Part shown: in pieces, positions 19,420 through 28,444 of the stretch | How positions within the stretch are numbered: position 1 is the stretch's first letter | How the letters are laid out: every line of letters begins with the position of its first letter | Assembly: GCA_028683435.1 (NCBI GenBank) | Contig: JAQUIG010000007.1 | Location: 24,078-88,077, forward strand | Source of the DNA: Desulfuromonadaceae bacterium | GTDB lineage: Bacteria > Desulfobacterota > Desulfuromonadia > Geobacterales > Pseudopelobacteraceae | Reading direction: 5' to 3' | Length of the DNA: 64,000 nucleotides | The notes under the pieces: generated by a model | The model's input: the letters and a program-made list of their open reading frames with translations, nothing else | The model's database searches: none | Told to the model about the DNA's origin: nothing | Program-made: the position numbers and the translations under genes

Positions 19420-20007
19420 ATGTTACGCACTGCAACTATTGAACGGGTCACGAAAGAAACCAGAATAAAACTGTTGCTGAAAATTGATGGTTCCGGTAGT
19501 GCCAACATCTGCACATCGGTACCATTTCTCGACCACATGTTAAATCTTTTTGCCCGCCATGGTCTTTTTGATCTGGACGTTGAAGCGTGCGGCGACATCG
19601 ATATTGATTTTCACCATACGGTTGAAGATATCGGTATTGTCTTAGGTGCGGCATTCAAACAGGCGCTGGGAGAAAAAAAAGGAATTCGGCGCTATGGACA
19701 GGCTACCGTACCGATGGATGAAACATTGGCCAGTGTAGCTGTTGACATATCCGGGAGGCCCTATCTTGTGTATCATGTCAACTTGCCGAAAGTGAAGATT
19801 GGCGAGTTCGACGTCGAGCTGGCGCGGGAGTTTTTTCAGGCATTTACCAACAACTGCGGCCTTAACCTGCATATTAATGTCATGTATGGCGACAATGTTC
19901 ACCATATTATTGAAGCCTGCTTCAAGGCTTTTGCCCGGGCGCTCGACAGCGCCAGTCAGCTTGACCCACGCGTGGAGGGGGTCATGTCAACGAAAGGGGT
20001 ATTATGA
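19420..20007 (+). CDS. hisB: Imidazoleglycerol-phosphate dehydratase HisB
   Basis: 195 residues from the ATG at 19420, which has GGGAGGAG immediately upstream and gives the usual family start ([14 protein letters not shown]). An ATG at 19399 overlapping the hisC stop would add 7 residues. Manganese-dependent dehydration of imidazoleglycerol phosphate. The two metal-binding repeats are present: [10 protein letters not shown] in the first half and [15 protein letters not shown] in the second, with FLDHML near residue 40. It is monofunctional, without the phosphatase domain of enterobacterial HisB. It is the last histidine gene here; a terminator follows at once. Confidence 0.96.
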   Translation: MLRTATIERVTKETRIKLLLKIDGSGSANICTSVPFLDHMLNLFARHGLFDLDVEACGDIDIDFHHTVEDIGIVLGAAFKQALGEKKGIRRYGQATVPMDETLASVAVDISGRPYLVYHVNLPKVKIGEFDVELAREFFQAFTNNCGLNLHINVMYGDNVHHIIEACFKAFARALDSASQLDPRVEGVMSTKGVL

Positions 20008-20029
20008 TGTAACAAAGCTTTTGATCGTA

Positions 20030-20067
20030 AAAAAAATGGCGGCCCGGTTACGGTGCCGCCATTTTTT
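20030..20067. terminator. Bidirectional intrinsic terminator between hisB and cpoB
   Basis: An A-run, AATGGCGGC, an 11-nt loop, GCCGCCATT and a T-run form a symmetric hairpin. It can end both the murA-his transcript (plus) and the converging cpoB transcript (minus). Confidence 0.85.
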
Positions 20068-20085
20068 ATTATCTGCATTAAACAG

Positions 20086-20922
20086 CTATTTGATCCCCTT
20101 CAGTAGAACCTTTGCCTTCTTTGCTTCCTCACTTTTAGGGAACCCCTCAACCAGTTTTTTCAGGATGAATTTAGCGCTCTTGGTATCCTTTATTGCGTCG
20201 AATGACATAGCCTGTTTCAGCATGGCGGCAGCAACCTTCTCCTTGCCGGGATAGTTTTTGATGACTTCCTGATAGGACAAGATCGCTGCTTCATAGTTTT
20301 TTTCACTGTAGTAGGTTTCGCCGATCCAGTAGTGGGCATTAGCGGCCAGATCATGTGTGGGATTCAGGTCAAGAAATTTGGCGAAGTGCTCACGCGCCGA
20401 AACCAGGTCGCCCGCCTTCAGCAAATCAAGCCCCTTCAAATAAAGCGAATCGGGGGTAGAGCTTACTCCTTCCTTTTCTGCCTTGGCCATTTCGCCCATT
20501 TTTATCGATAGAGAATCAAGCAGCGCCTGCTGTTTCAGGATGTGCTCCTCCAGAGCTAAAATACGCTTGTCAGCATCCTCTCGATAGAGGGCAAGATCAT
20601 CCGCAGGTTTTTTTACGGCGATAAGCGTATCGTCAAGCTTGCCGTCCAGTGCCCGCATATCATTCTTGGTGCTGTCAATTGTGGCCTGAATATCGGCCGA
20701 CATTTTTCGGACAGAGGCGACATCACTCTTAAACCCCTTTTCAATGGCACCGACAGTTACCTTGGATTCTTCCCGGATGCTGTTAAAATCCCTGTCAATG
20801 GAATAAAGGCGGGTTTTAATTGAGTCGATATCATTGCGGACATTGTCGAGTGCACTCTGCGAGGCGCATCCAGTCAGGGATGACACCAGCAGTATTACCA
20901 CCAGATTAATAAAATTCTTCAT
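20086..20922 (-). CDS. CpoB/YbgF-like TPR lipoprotein
   Basis: 278 residues from the ATG at 20922 (AGAGGAGAACC upstream). The N-terminus is a lipoprotein signal (MKNFINLVVILLVSSLTGC) with the lipid Cys at 19; the longer frame to 21000 crosses the promoter. A coiled-coil region (about 25-150) leads to a TPR domain (about 165-278) with the YbgF/CpoB pattern LYLKGLDLLKAGD, HDLAANAHYWIGETYY and AAAMLKQAMSFD. CpoB relatives link Tol-Pal and peptidoglycan synthesis during envelope constriction. Usually it follows tolB-pal; here it is alone with its own promoter and terminator, so the Tol link is inferred from family only. Confidence 0.85.
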   Translation of the reverse strand: MKNFINLVVILLVSSLTGCASQSALDNVRNDIDSIKTRLYSIDRDFNSIREESKVTVGAIEKGFKSDVASVRKMSADIQATIDSTKNDMRALDGKLDDTLIAVKKPADDLALYREDADKRILALEEHILKQQALLDSLSIKMGEMAKAEKEGVSSTPDSLYLKGLDLLKAGDLVSAREHFAKFLDLNPTHDLAANAHYWIGETYYSEKNYEAAILSYQEVIKNYPGKEKVAAAMLKQAMSFDAIKDTKSAKFILKKLVEGFPKSEEAKKAKVLLKGIK

Positions 20923-20961
20923 ACAAATAGGTTCTCCTCTTTGCCAAATAAATACGCCGCA

Positions 20962-20990
20962 GTTATACCATGTACATATCCAGTTGACAA
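20962..20990 (-). promoter_or_regulatory. Sigma-70-type promoter of the cpoB-like gene
   Basis: On the minus strand: TTGTCA (20990-20985), a 17-bp spacer and TATAAC (20967-20962), preceded by TGG as a partial extended -10. It lies about 40 nt before the chosen start. Confidence 0.7.
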
Positions 20991-21065
20991 GCGTCAGCAA
21001 CTGCGACGTGAAACGGCAACGGCTCTATTGATAATGATGTCGGGTAATGACGCGGAGGTTTATGC

Positions 21066-21094
21066 TTGACAAATATGTGACATTCCATTAACTA
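21066..21094 (+). promoter_or_regulatory. Probable promoter of hppA
   Basis: A consensus -35 TTGACA (21066-21071) is followed after 17 bp by TAACTA (21089-21094), 72 nt upstream of the hppA start. Confidence 0.5.
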
Positions 21095-21165
21095 TCTACC
21101 GTTTTTGGGCCATACAGCAAGAATGCCATCTATTGGCTATTCATATTTACAGGGGGATTGGAAAA

Positions 21166-23235
21166 ATGGAACAGTATGCAGTTGTTTTTGCCTTGGCCTG
21201 TGCCGCAGCGGCCGTTATCTACGGCCTGGTCACGGCAAGCTGGATTTTGGGTCTGCCTCAGGGCAATGAGCGGATGAAGCAGATTGCCGCAGCGATTCAG
21301 GAAGGGGCCGGCGCTTACATGAAACGCCAGTACACAATCATCGCTGTCGTTGGCGTAATCATGTTCATCGCCCTGTTCGCAACTCTGGGCCCCAAGACTG
21401 CGATCGGCTTTGCTGTCGGCGCGCTTTTTTCAGGCCTGACCGGTTTTATCGGCATGTTCGTTTCAGTACGAGCCAATGTGCGCACGACAGAGGCCGCTAA
21501 ATCCGGCATCACCAAGGCCCTCAACGTCGCTTTCAAGGGTGGTGCGATCACCGGCATGCTGGTGGTTGGTCTCGGCCTTTTAGGTGTTGCCGGCTACTAC
21601 ATGATCCTGTTGAAACTGATGCCGGACGCACCGGTCAAGGACGTGGTCACTCAACTCGTGGGCCTTGGCTTCGGCGGTTCGCTGATCTCCATCTTTGCCC
21701 GTCTCGGTGGCGGTATCTTCACCAAGGGGGCCGACGTCGGCGCCGACCTGGTCGGCAAAGTTGAAGCCGGCATCCCTGAGGACGACCCCCGCAACCCGGC
21801 GGTTATTGCCGACAACGTCGGCGACAATGTCGGTGACTGTGCCGGTATGGCAGCAGACCTCTTTGAAACATATGCCGTGACCCTGATCGCCGCCATGCTG
21901 CTCGGCGCCATCACCTTTACCGGCAGCGGCAGCGCCGTCAGCTACCCGCTGATCCTGGGCGGCATCTCGATCATTACCTCCATCATCGGCACCTATTTCG
22001 TTAAACTGGGTACCAGCCAGAAGATTATGCCGGCTCTTTACAAGGGACTGATCGCCTCGGCCGTACTCGCCTGCATCGCCTTCTACTTCGTCACAGCACA
22101 GATGTTCCCGGTTGGTCTCACCAACTCTGCAGGTGTGACCTTCAGTGCCATAAACATCTTCATCTCGGCCATCGTCGGTCTGGTCATTACCGGTGCCATC
22201 TTCTGGATCACTGAATACTACACCGCGACTGAGTACGGCCCGGTACAGCACATCGCCCAGGCCTCCACCACCGGCCACGGCACCAACGTCATCGCCGGTC
22301 TCGGCGTTTCCATGAAATCAACTGCCGCTCCGGTGATCGTCATCGCTGCCGGCATCATCGTCGCCTTCCAGTGCGCCGGAGTCTACGGTATCGCTATCGC
22401 TGCCGTTTCCATGCTGTCACTGACGGGAATAGTTGTCGCCATGGACGCCTATGGTCCGATCACCGACAATGCCGGCGGTATCGCCGAGATGGCTGACCTG
22501 GATGACTCGGTACGCGCCGTAACCGATCCGCTCGACGCCGTCGGCAACACGACCAAAGCCGTTACCAAGGGGTATGCGATCGGTTCCGCCGGTCTGGCTG
22601 CCGTTATCCTCTTCACCTCATATGTAGATGAGTTGAATCATGCGCTGCAGCTTGCCGGTAAAGAGATCATCAAGTTTGACCTCTCTGACCCATATATCAT
22701 CGTCGGTCTCTTCATCGGCGGCATGCTCCCTTACTACTTTGCCGCACAATGCATGGAAGCTGTCGGTAAAGCGGGCGGCGCCGTTGTTGTCGAAGTACGC
22801 CGCCAGTTCCGCGAGATCAAGGGTATCATGGAAGGCACCGGCAAACCGGATTATGCCGCCTGCGTCGATATCGTCACCAAAACCGCTCTCAAAGAGATGA
22901 TCATCCCCGGTCTCATCCCAATTCTTGCTCCGGTTATCGTTGGCTTCACGCTTGGGCCCAAGGCTCTGGGCGGCGTGATCGTCGGCACTATCGTCACCGG
23001 AATCTTTGTTGCCATCTCCATGACCACCGGCGGCGGCGCCTGGGATAACGCCAAGAAGTACATCGAAGACGGACACCACGGCGGCAAGGGTGGCGAAGCC
23101 CACAAGGCTGCCGTTACCGGCGACACTGTCGGCGATCCCTACAAGGATACCGCCGGTCCGGCAATCAACCCGATGATCAAGATCATCAATATCGTTTCAC
23201 TGCTGATCGTGCCTCTTCTGGCCAAAATGATGTAA
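21166..23235 (+). CDS. hppA: Membrane-bound proton-translocating pyrophosphatase
   Basis: 689 residues from the ATG at 21166 (AGGGGGATT upstream). About 16 membrane helices. It couples pyrophosphate hydrolysis to ion export across the inner membrane. The substrate motif [20 protein letters not shown] and [18 protein letters not shown] are intact. The K+-dependence position reads GNTTKA with Lys464; Lys here, rather than Ala, marks the K+-independent class in characterised enzymes, which are H+ pumps. The C-terminal [17 protein letters not shown] motif is present. It is flanked by its own promoter and a terminator, so it is monocistronic. It recovers energy from pyrophosphate made in biosynthesis. 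Confidence 0.95.
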   Translation: MEQYAVVFALACAAAAVIYGLVTASWILGLPQGNERMKQIAAAIQEGAGAYMKRQYTIIAVVGVIMFIALFATLGPKTAIGFAVGALFSGLTGFIGMFVSVRANVRTTEAAKSGITKALNVAFKGGAITGMLVVGLGLLGVAGYYMILLKLMPDAPVKDVVTQLVGLGFGGSLISIFARLGGGIFTKGADVGADLVGKVEAGIPEDDPRNPAVIADNVGDNVGDCAGMAADLFETYAVTLIAAMLLGAITFTGSGSAVSYPLILGGISIITSIIGTYFVKLGTSQKIMPALYKGLIASAVLACIAFYFVTAQMFPVGLTNSAGVTFSAINIFISAIVGLVITGAIFWITEYYTATEYGPVQHIAQASTTGHGTNVIAGLGVSMKSTAAPVIVIAAGIIVAFQCAGVYGIAIAAVSMLSLTGIVVAMDAYGPITDNAGGIAEMADLDDSVRAVTDPLDAVGNTTKAVTKGYAIGSAGLAAVILFTSYVDELNHALQLAGKEIIKFDLSDPYIIVGLFIGGMLPYYFAAQCMEAVGKAGGAVVVEVRRQFREIKGIMEGTGKPDYAACVDIVTKTALKEMIIPGLIPILAPVIVGFTLGPKALGGVIVGTIVTGIFVAISMTTGGGAWDNAKKYIEDGHHGGKGGEAHKAAVTGDTVGDPYKDTAGPAINPMIKIINIVSLLIVPLLAKMM

Positions 23236-23259
23236 TCCTGTATACATTTTTGTTTCAGC

Positions 23260-23297
23260 AAGGCGGCATTGGGATTTCCCCTCTGCCGCCTTTTTCT
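23260..23297 (+). terminator. Intrinsic terminator of hppA
   Basis: AAGGCGGCA and TGCCGCC form the stem around a G/T/C-rich loop, followed by TTTTTCTTT. It lies 25 nt after the hppA stop. Confidence 0.85.
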
Positions 23298-23325
23298 TTG
23301 CTTTCAGCGTCAAAAGGGTTATAAT
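23298..23325 (+). promoter_or_regulatory. Sigma-70-type promoter of the RNase E/G gene
   Basis: TTGCTT (23298-23303), 16 bp, then a perfect TATAAT (23320-23325). It follows the hppA terminator directly and lies 60 nt before the ribonuclease start, leaving a short leader that could hold an autoregulatory structure. Confidence 0.65.
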
Positions 23326-23385
23326 CCGCCAGTTTTGTATCTAAAAGTGGCAACAGCCGCTTGAACCCGAAAGGTTATCAATTAA

Positions 23386-25608
23386 ATGAGCACACCCATA
23401 AGCAAGAAAATGCTGATTAATGTCATGCACCCCGAGGAGACTCGTGTCGCTATCGTTCACGACGGTCGCTTGATGGAGCTGAACATTGAAATCAGCGGTA
23501 AAGAGCAGATCAAAGGCAACATCTACAAAGGTGTTGTCCTCCGTGTCGAACCCGGGCTTCAGGCAGCTTTCGTCGATATCGGCCGGGCTAAACCCGGATT
23601 CCTCCAGATCGGCGAACTGCATCCTGATTACTGGAAATGGCGCGATGATCTCCCCGAAGAACAACGCAAACGTTTTCCTCGTATCCAGGAGGTACTCCAC
23701 CGCGGACAGGAACTGCTGGTGCAGGTTGAAAAGGATGAGCGGGACAACAAGGGCTCCGCCCTGACAACCTATATCTCCCTGCCTGGGCGCTATATGGTGA
23801 TGATGCCCGGCAGCGATTCCGCCGGTATATCCCGCAAGGTTGAGCAGGAAGGAGCACGTAAAAAGCTGAAGGAGATTGTTGCCGGCATGGATATCCCTGA
23901 GGGTACAGGCTATATAATGCGTACCGAAGCCGTGGGACGTACTCCTGAAGATCTGCAGAAAGATTTCACCAACCTGACTGAACTTTATGAATCGATCAAG
24001 CGCGGCGCTGCCGAGATTAAAGGTGCCGGCGAGATTTATCGCGACAGCGGCCTGATCATTCGTACCATTCGTGATTATTTTTCTGATGATATTGATGAAG
24101 TTCTTGTGGACAGCAAGGATGCCTACCGTGAGGCAAAAGAGTTTTTCCGCGACACTATGCCTGCCTGTGAAAAGCGGGTTAAGCTGCATAAGGAAAAACG
24201 GCCGATTTTTTCCCGTTTTCAACTGGAAGAACAGATCGACCAGATCTATGAAAAACGGGTTGCCCTGCCATCCGGTGGTTCGCTGATCATTGAACCGACC
24301 GAAGCGCTGGTCTCGATTGATGTCAATTCGGGGAAATCAAGCGGAGAGCGGGGCATCGAAGACACCGCTTTCAAGACCAACATGGAGGCTGTTGAAGAGG
24401 TTGCCAGGCAGCTGCGGCTGCGAGATCTGGGCGGTCTGATTGTTATTGACCTCATCGACATGCGCGAAAACAAGCATAACAGCGAAGTTGAAAAAGCTCT
24501 TAAAAATGCTCTCAAAATGGATAAGGCCCGCGTCAACGTTGGGCGCATTTCACAATTCGGCATCATGGAAATGTCACGCCAGCGGATAGCCAAGACGCTC
24601 AACGATGCCATCCATCTCGAATGTCCACACTGCGAGGGGCGCGGCAAAGTCAAATCTGTTGAAGCGATGGCGGTATCTTTCCTGCGCAAGGTTCACGCTG
24701 CCGCCGCCAAGGGAACCGTCGCCGAAGTGCGCGGGGGGCTGCCGCTGGAAGTAGCTTACTACCTGCTCAACCGCAAAAAACGCGAGCTGGCCCAGATTGA
24801 AAATGATTATGAGATCGAAGTGACCGTCAAGGGAAAAACTTCTTTCCTCCTCAACCAGCTGGAGCTCGAAACAGTAAAGCGCGAGAGACCTCATCTTGAT
24901 GATGTCCTGAAGAGCGAGGCAGAAGCGGAAGAAGCCCACAAAACGGTCGTTCCAAGCTATCCTGCACTGCAGGTCACCGTGGATGATGAGCAGAAAACCG
25001 AAGCCGCCGGATCTACAGAAGGGGTCAAGAAGAGGAAACGGCGTAAAAAGAAGAAAAAGGTTGTCGGTGACGCACCTCTTGATGCGACGGCACTCGGCCA
25101 GAGCGAAACCGAGGCCGATCATGGCGACAGCTCTCAGACCGAAGAGGCCCCTGAGACCGCTGGCGTTAACGCCTCGGAAACAGGTGACGCGGCAGCGGAC
25201 GAATCGGCAAAACCGAAGAAGCGAAAACGCCGCCGCAGCCGTAGTAAAACTCCCAAGGATCAGGAATATACTTCGGATGAGGCATCTTTAGAGACAGCTC
25301 CTGAACCTGTTTTAGCGGAGGCAGCTATTCCTGAAGTGGTACAGCCTGATACTGCAGCAGCCGAAGCCAAACCGAAACGGACCCGGACACCTCGCAAGAA
25401 AAAACCGGAAGTCCTTGCCGAAGTGCCTGCGGCCTCTGAACCGGCAGTTGAAACAGCTGCCCCCCACGAGACTCTGCAGGCAGCAAAAAAACCGCGGCGG
25501 ACAGTACCCAAAAAGGCCAAGGAGCCTGCTGTCACCGCACCGGAACCTGCACCAGCAAAACCGACCCCACGGCCAAGGCGCAAGAAAAAAGACCAGGAAG
25601 CCGAGTAA
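23386..25608 (+). CDS. rng: Ribonuclease E/G family endoribonuclease with long basic C-terminal tail
   Basis: 740 residues. The N-terminal 500 are the catalytic half: S1 domain (about 36-130, GNIYKGVVLRVEPGLQAAFVD), the RNase H-like and DNase I-like subdomains with catalytic Asp in VSIDVNSGKSSG (about 313) and VIDLIDMRENKHN (about 353), and the zinc link CPHCEGRGKV (about 413) that joins subunits. RNase G ends near here. This protein adds about 230 disordered residues rich in Ala, Pro and Glu with five clusters of Lys/Arg (KKRKRRKKKKK, KKRKRRRSRSK, KPKRTRTPRKKK and others), likely RNA- or partner-binding like the RNase E degradosome scaffold but without recognisable enolase or helicase sites. 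It processes rRNA and decays mRNA. Confidence 0.92.
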   Translation: MSTPISKKMLINVMHPEETRVAIVHDGRLMELNIEISGKEQIKGNIYKGVVLRVEPGLQAAFVDIGRAKPGFLQIGELHPDYWKWRDDLPEEQRKRFPRIQEVLHRGQELLVQVEKDERDNKGSALTTYISLPGRYMVMMPGSDSAGISRKVEQEGARKKLKEIVAGMDIPEGTGYIMRTEAVGRTPEDLQKDFTNLTELYESIKRGAAEIKGAGEIYRDSGLIIRTIRDYFSDDIDEVLVDSKDAYREAKEFFRDTMPACEKRVKLHKEKRPIFSRFQLEEQIDQIYEKRVALPSGGSLIIEPTEALVSIDVNSGKSSGERGIEDTAFKTNMEAVEEVARQLRLRDLGGLIVIDLIDMRENKHNSEVEKALKNALKMDKARVNVGRISQFGIMEMSRQRIAKTLNDAIHLECPHCEGRGKVKSVEAMAVSFLRKVHAAAAKGTVAEVRGGLPLEVAYYLLNRKKRELAQIENDYEIEVTVKGKTSFLLNQLELETVKRERPHLDDVLKSEAEAEEAHKTVVPSYPALQVTVDDEQKTEAAGSTEGVKKRKRRKKKKKVVGDAPLDATALGQSETEADHGDSSQTEEAPETAGVNASETGDAAADESAKPKKRKRRRSRSKTPKDQEYTSDEASLETAPEPVLAEAAIPEVVQPDTAAAEAKPKRTRTPRKKKPEVLAEVPAASEPAVETAAPHETLQAAKKPRRTVPKKAKEPAVTAPEPAPAKPTPRPRRKKKDQEAE

Positions 25609-25646
25609 GCCGAGTTCACAAAATTATAAATTGCTTGGAGAATTAA

Positions 25647-26822
25647 ATGTTGAAATACGTACAATTCTTATCCGTTCTTTTCATTGCTGCCTGCATTGCT
25701 GCGTGCGGCGGCAGCAGCACAACTACTACGGCAGCTCCAATCTATGACTCACCGACAGCCCTTGCTCCTGAAAACACTCATACGGGAGGATCCGTTCAAG
25801 AAACACCACTGGTTCTCAGCAACACGGTATCAACTCTGGCGGGGAGTCCCGAAATCTCTGTTTTGACCGATGGTATCGGTACCGCAGCCCGGTTTAACCG
25901 TCCCACCGACATCACCACAGATGGTACCAATTTTTATGTTGCAGATTATGCAAATTATGCCATCCGTAAAGTATCTAAATCAGGTGAGGTTACGACTCTG
26001 CAATGCACAGATGCTGACACCGGGATCGCCACAGGCTTCAATCTGCCATTTAGTCTCGCAGTAAAAGCAGATGGATCACAGCTCTACGTCGTAGATGCCG
26101 GTTCCAACACAATTAGAATTATTGATATCGATACTGTTAACAATACTAATAAAATCACTATAATCGGCAGCACAACCGGCCTGGCCGGATCGGTTGACTC
26201 TGCTGTCAAAACCGATGTCCGCTTCAATCGTCCCACCGGCATAACGACGGATGGAGACAATCTTTACATAGCAGATTCCGGCAACAGCACCATTCGCCGG
26301 ATTGATCTCAAAAACAACTATGCTGTTTCCACCCTGGCAGGCACATCAGGTACAGTGGGTTCAACTGATGGCGACCCAAAAGTCGCACTCTTCAATATGC
26401 CCCAACGCATCACCACCGACGGGACCAGCCTCTATGTAACTGATTTCAATAATCGGACCATCCGTAAGGTCGATATACTGACAGGAGCGGTTTCCACGAT
26501 AGCCGGTAAATCAGGACCGCTCGAGACTGCAACTGATGGAATTGGGTCAGAGGCACGCTTCTACCAGCCTAACGGCATTACCACGGATGGTACATTTCTT
26601 TATGTGACGGACTCATACCTGAATACCATCCGCAGGATAGACAAAGTCTCACCATACAATGTCACAACCATATCCATACCTGACGATAGCCTCCATACTC
26701 CGCTTGGAATCACCACCGACGGGGTCAGCCTCTTCGTCGCGGATACGTATACTGTGATCAGAGATCCCAAAACAATGTTGGATACTTATACTTACAGCAA
26801 CAGCATCATTAAGATAGATTAA
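25647..26822 (+). CDS. NHL-repeat lipoprotein, function unknown
   Basis: 391 residues. The lipoprotein signal ends in AACIAAC-GGSS, with the lipid Cys near residue 24, then a Thr/Ala-rich linker. The rest is about six NHL/beta-propeller repeats of about 55 residues, each with a version of ARFN-RPTGITTDG-NLYVAD-NSTIRRID. Such propellers bind proteins, ligands or surfaces; no catalytic motif is visible. The gene starts 38 nt after the ribonuclease stop behind TTGGAG and is followed by the lysS promoter. An outer-membrane or surface location is inferred from the lipobox. Confidence 0.85.
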   Translation: MLKYVQFLSVLFIAACIAACGGSSTTTTAAPIYDSPTALAPENTHTGGSVQETPLVLSNTVSTLAGSPEISVLTDGIGTAARFNRPTDITTDGTNFYVADYANYAIRKVSKSGEVTTLQCTDADTGIATGFNLPFSLAVKADGSQLYVVDAGSNTIRIIDIDTVNNTNKITIIGSTTGLAGSVDSAVKTDVRFNRPTGITTDGDNLYIADSGNSTIRRIDLKNNYAVSTLAGTSGTVGSTDGDPKVALFNMPQRITTDGTSLYVTDFNNRTIRKVDILTGAVSTIAGKSGPLETATDGIGSEARFYQPNGITTDGTFLYVTDSYLNTIRRIDKVSPYNVTTISIPDDSLHTPLGITTDGVSLFVADTYTVIRDPKTMLDTYTYSNSIIKID

Positions 26823-26880
26823 ATGGACCGATTGTATCCGTGGTCACCCTGCCTGCTCCCTTGGTAAGGCCCCTTTTTTC

Positions 26881-26909
26881 TTGACGTACCCGGACGTTGA
26901 AGATATTTT
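26881..26909 (+). promoter_or_regulatory. Sigma-70-type promoter for the lysS-envelope operon
   Basis: TTGACG (26881-26886), 17 bp, TATTTT (26904-26909), 53 nt before the lysS start. With overlapping or nearly abutting genes through 31 kb, it may drive a long transcript. Confidence 0.6.
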
Positions 26910-26962
26910 TATCAGCTTGATTCCCCGGAAATATAATTGTTGTGAAAGGTTGAATCACCACC

Positions 26963-28441
26963 ATGGAAGAACTCAGTGAACTCCTGCTCCAAAGGCGCCG
27001 CAAGGTTGATGCGCTCTGGGAAGCCGGCATAAATCCCTACCCCAATGACTTCAAGCCTCAGCATACTTCGGCTGACATAGTCGCCACATACGGCAGCGTA
27101 GAACAGCTTGACACCGCTGATGTCAGCATAACCGTTGCCGGACGCATTCTGGCGCGCAGATCTTTCGGCAAGGCGGCCTTTATTCAGCTTCAGGATCGAA
27201 AAGGGCGTATTCAGCTCTATGTCAAAAAAGATCAGATCGGCGAAGAGGCATTTGCTGCTTTCGATACATTCGACATCGGCGATATCGTGGGGGCCGAAGG
27301 CTTTCCGTTCCGCACCAAGACCGGTGAGCTTTCCCTTCATGTCCGCATCATCCGCCTACTGGTCAAGTCTCTGCATCCGCTCCCGGAAAAATTCCACGGC
27401 CTGACCGATGTAGAAACCCGCTACCGCCAGCGCTACGTCGACCTGATCGTAAACCCTGAAGCACGTGAAATATTTGTCAAGCGCTCCCGCATCGTCAACC
27501 TGATCCGCAGCTTCATGACAGAGCGTGATTTTCTTGAAGTCGAGACTCCCATGATGCACCAGATCCCGGGAGGAGCGACGGCGCGCCCTTTTATAACCCA
27601 TCACAACACCCTCGATATGGAGCTGTATCTCCGCGTGGCCCCCGAACTGTATCTGAAGCGGCTCGTTGTCGGCGGCCTGGAGAGGGTCTTCGAAATCAAT
27701 CGCAACTTCCGCAACGAAGGCATTTCGGTACGCCACAACCCGGAATTCACCATGATGGAGTTTTATCAGGCCTATGCGACATATGAAGACCTGATGGACT
27801 TCACCGAGGAGCTTTTCTGCCACATCGCCCAGGAAATCCTCGGCACTCTTGATTTCACCAATCAGGGGATTGACATCAGCTTTGGGCGCCCCTGGAAGCG
27901 TCTGACGGTCCGGGATGCAATTCTGGAGTATGGCGACATAGAAGCAAAGCAGCTGGACGACCGCGATCTGGCCCTGTCTTATGCCCGGAGCATAGGACTG
28001 TCACTCCCTGATGAGATCGGCTACGGCAAGCTCGTTATGGAGATCTTTGATGAGGTCGTTGAACACAAACTGATCGCCCCGACTTTCATTACCGCCTATC
28101 CCACCGAGGTTTCACCTTTGTCGCGCAAGAACGACCATGATCCTGAAATCGTCGATCGCTTTGAGCTGATTATCGGCGGGCGTGAAATCGCCAACGCCTT
28201 TTCAGAATTGAATGATCCGGTAGACCAGAAAGAGCGTTTTCTGGCCCAGGTTGCCGAAAAGGACAAGGGAGACGAGGAAGCACAATATATGGACGAAGAT
28301 TATGTCCGTGCCCTCGAGTATGGCCTTCCTCCTACTGCAGGAGAGGGGATCGGCATCGATCGCCTGGTAATGCTGCTGACCGACTCCCCGTCGATCAGGG
28401 ATGTAATTCTGTTCCCGCAGCTGCGCAAGGAAGTCAAATAG
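26963..28441 (+). CDS. lysS: Lysyl-tRNA synthetase, class II
   Basis: 492 residues, the normal length. It charges tRNA-Lys in the cytoplasm. The N-terminal OB-fold anticodon domain (about 50-150, AGRILARRSFGKAAFIQLQD) precedes the class II core: motif 1 around FMTERDFLEVETP, motif 2 EINRNFRNEGISVRHNPEF, and motif 3 GIGIDRLVMLLTD with the final Arg region SIRDVILFPQLR. It starts at the ATG 53 nt after a good promoter and is followed 3 nt later by lolC, an arrangement I recall from Geobacter genomes. Confidence 0.97.
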   Translation: MEELSELLLQRRRKVDALWEAGINPYPNDFKPQHTSADIVATYGSVEQLDTADVSITVAGRILARRSFGKAAFIQLQDRKGRIQLYVKKDQIGEEAFAAFDTFDIGDIVGAEGFPFRTKTGELSLHVRIIRLLVKSLHPLPEKFHGLTDVETRYRQRYVDLIVNPEAREIFVKRSRIVNLIRSFMTERDFLEVETPMMHQIPGGATARPFITHHNTLDMELYLRVAPELYLKRLVVGGLERVFEINRNFRNEGISVRHNPEFTMMEFYQAYATYEDLMDFTEELFCHIAQEILGTLDFTNQGIDISFGRPWKRLTVRDAILEYGDIEAKQLDDRDLALSYARSIGLSLPDEIGYGKLVMEIFDEVVEHKLIAPTFITAYPTEVSPLSRKNDHDPEIVDRFELIIGGREIANAFSELNDPVDQKERFLAQVAEKDKGDEEAQYMDEDYVRALEYGLPPTAGEGIGIDRLVMLLTDSPSIRDVILFPQLRKEVK

Positions 28442-28444
28442 CCG

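Noticed and set aside
21580..22278. 232-codon minus-strand frame opposite hppA
   Set aside because: Gly/Asp-rich antisense of hydrophobic helices, typical artefact.
23341..24222. 293-codon minus-strand frame opposite the RNase E/G gene
   Set aside because: Shadow frame; the plus-strand gene has promoter, motifs and normal length.
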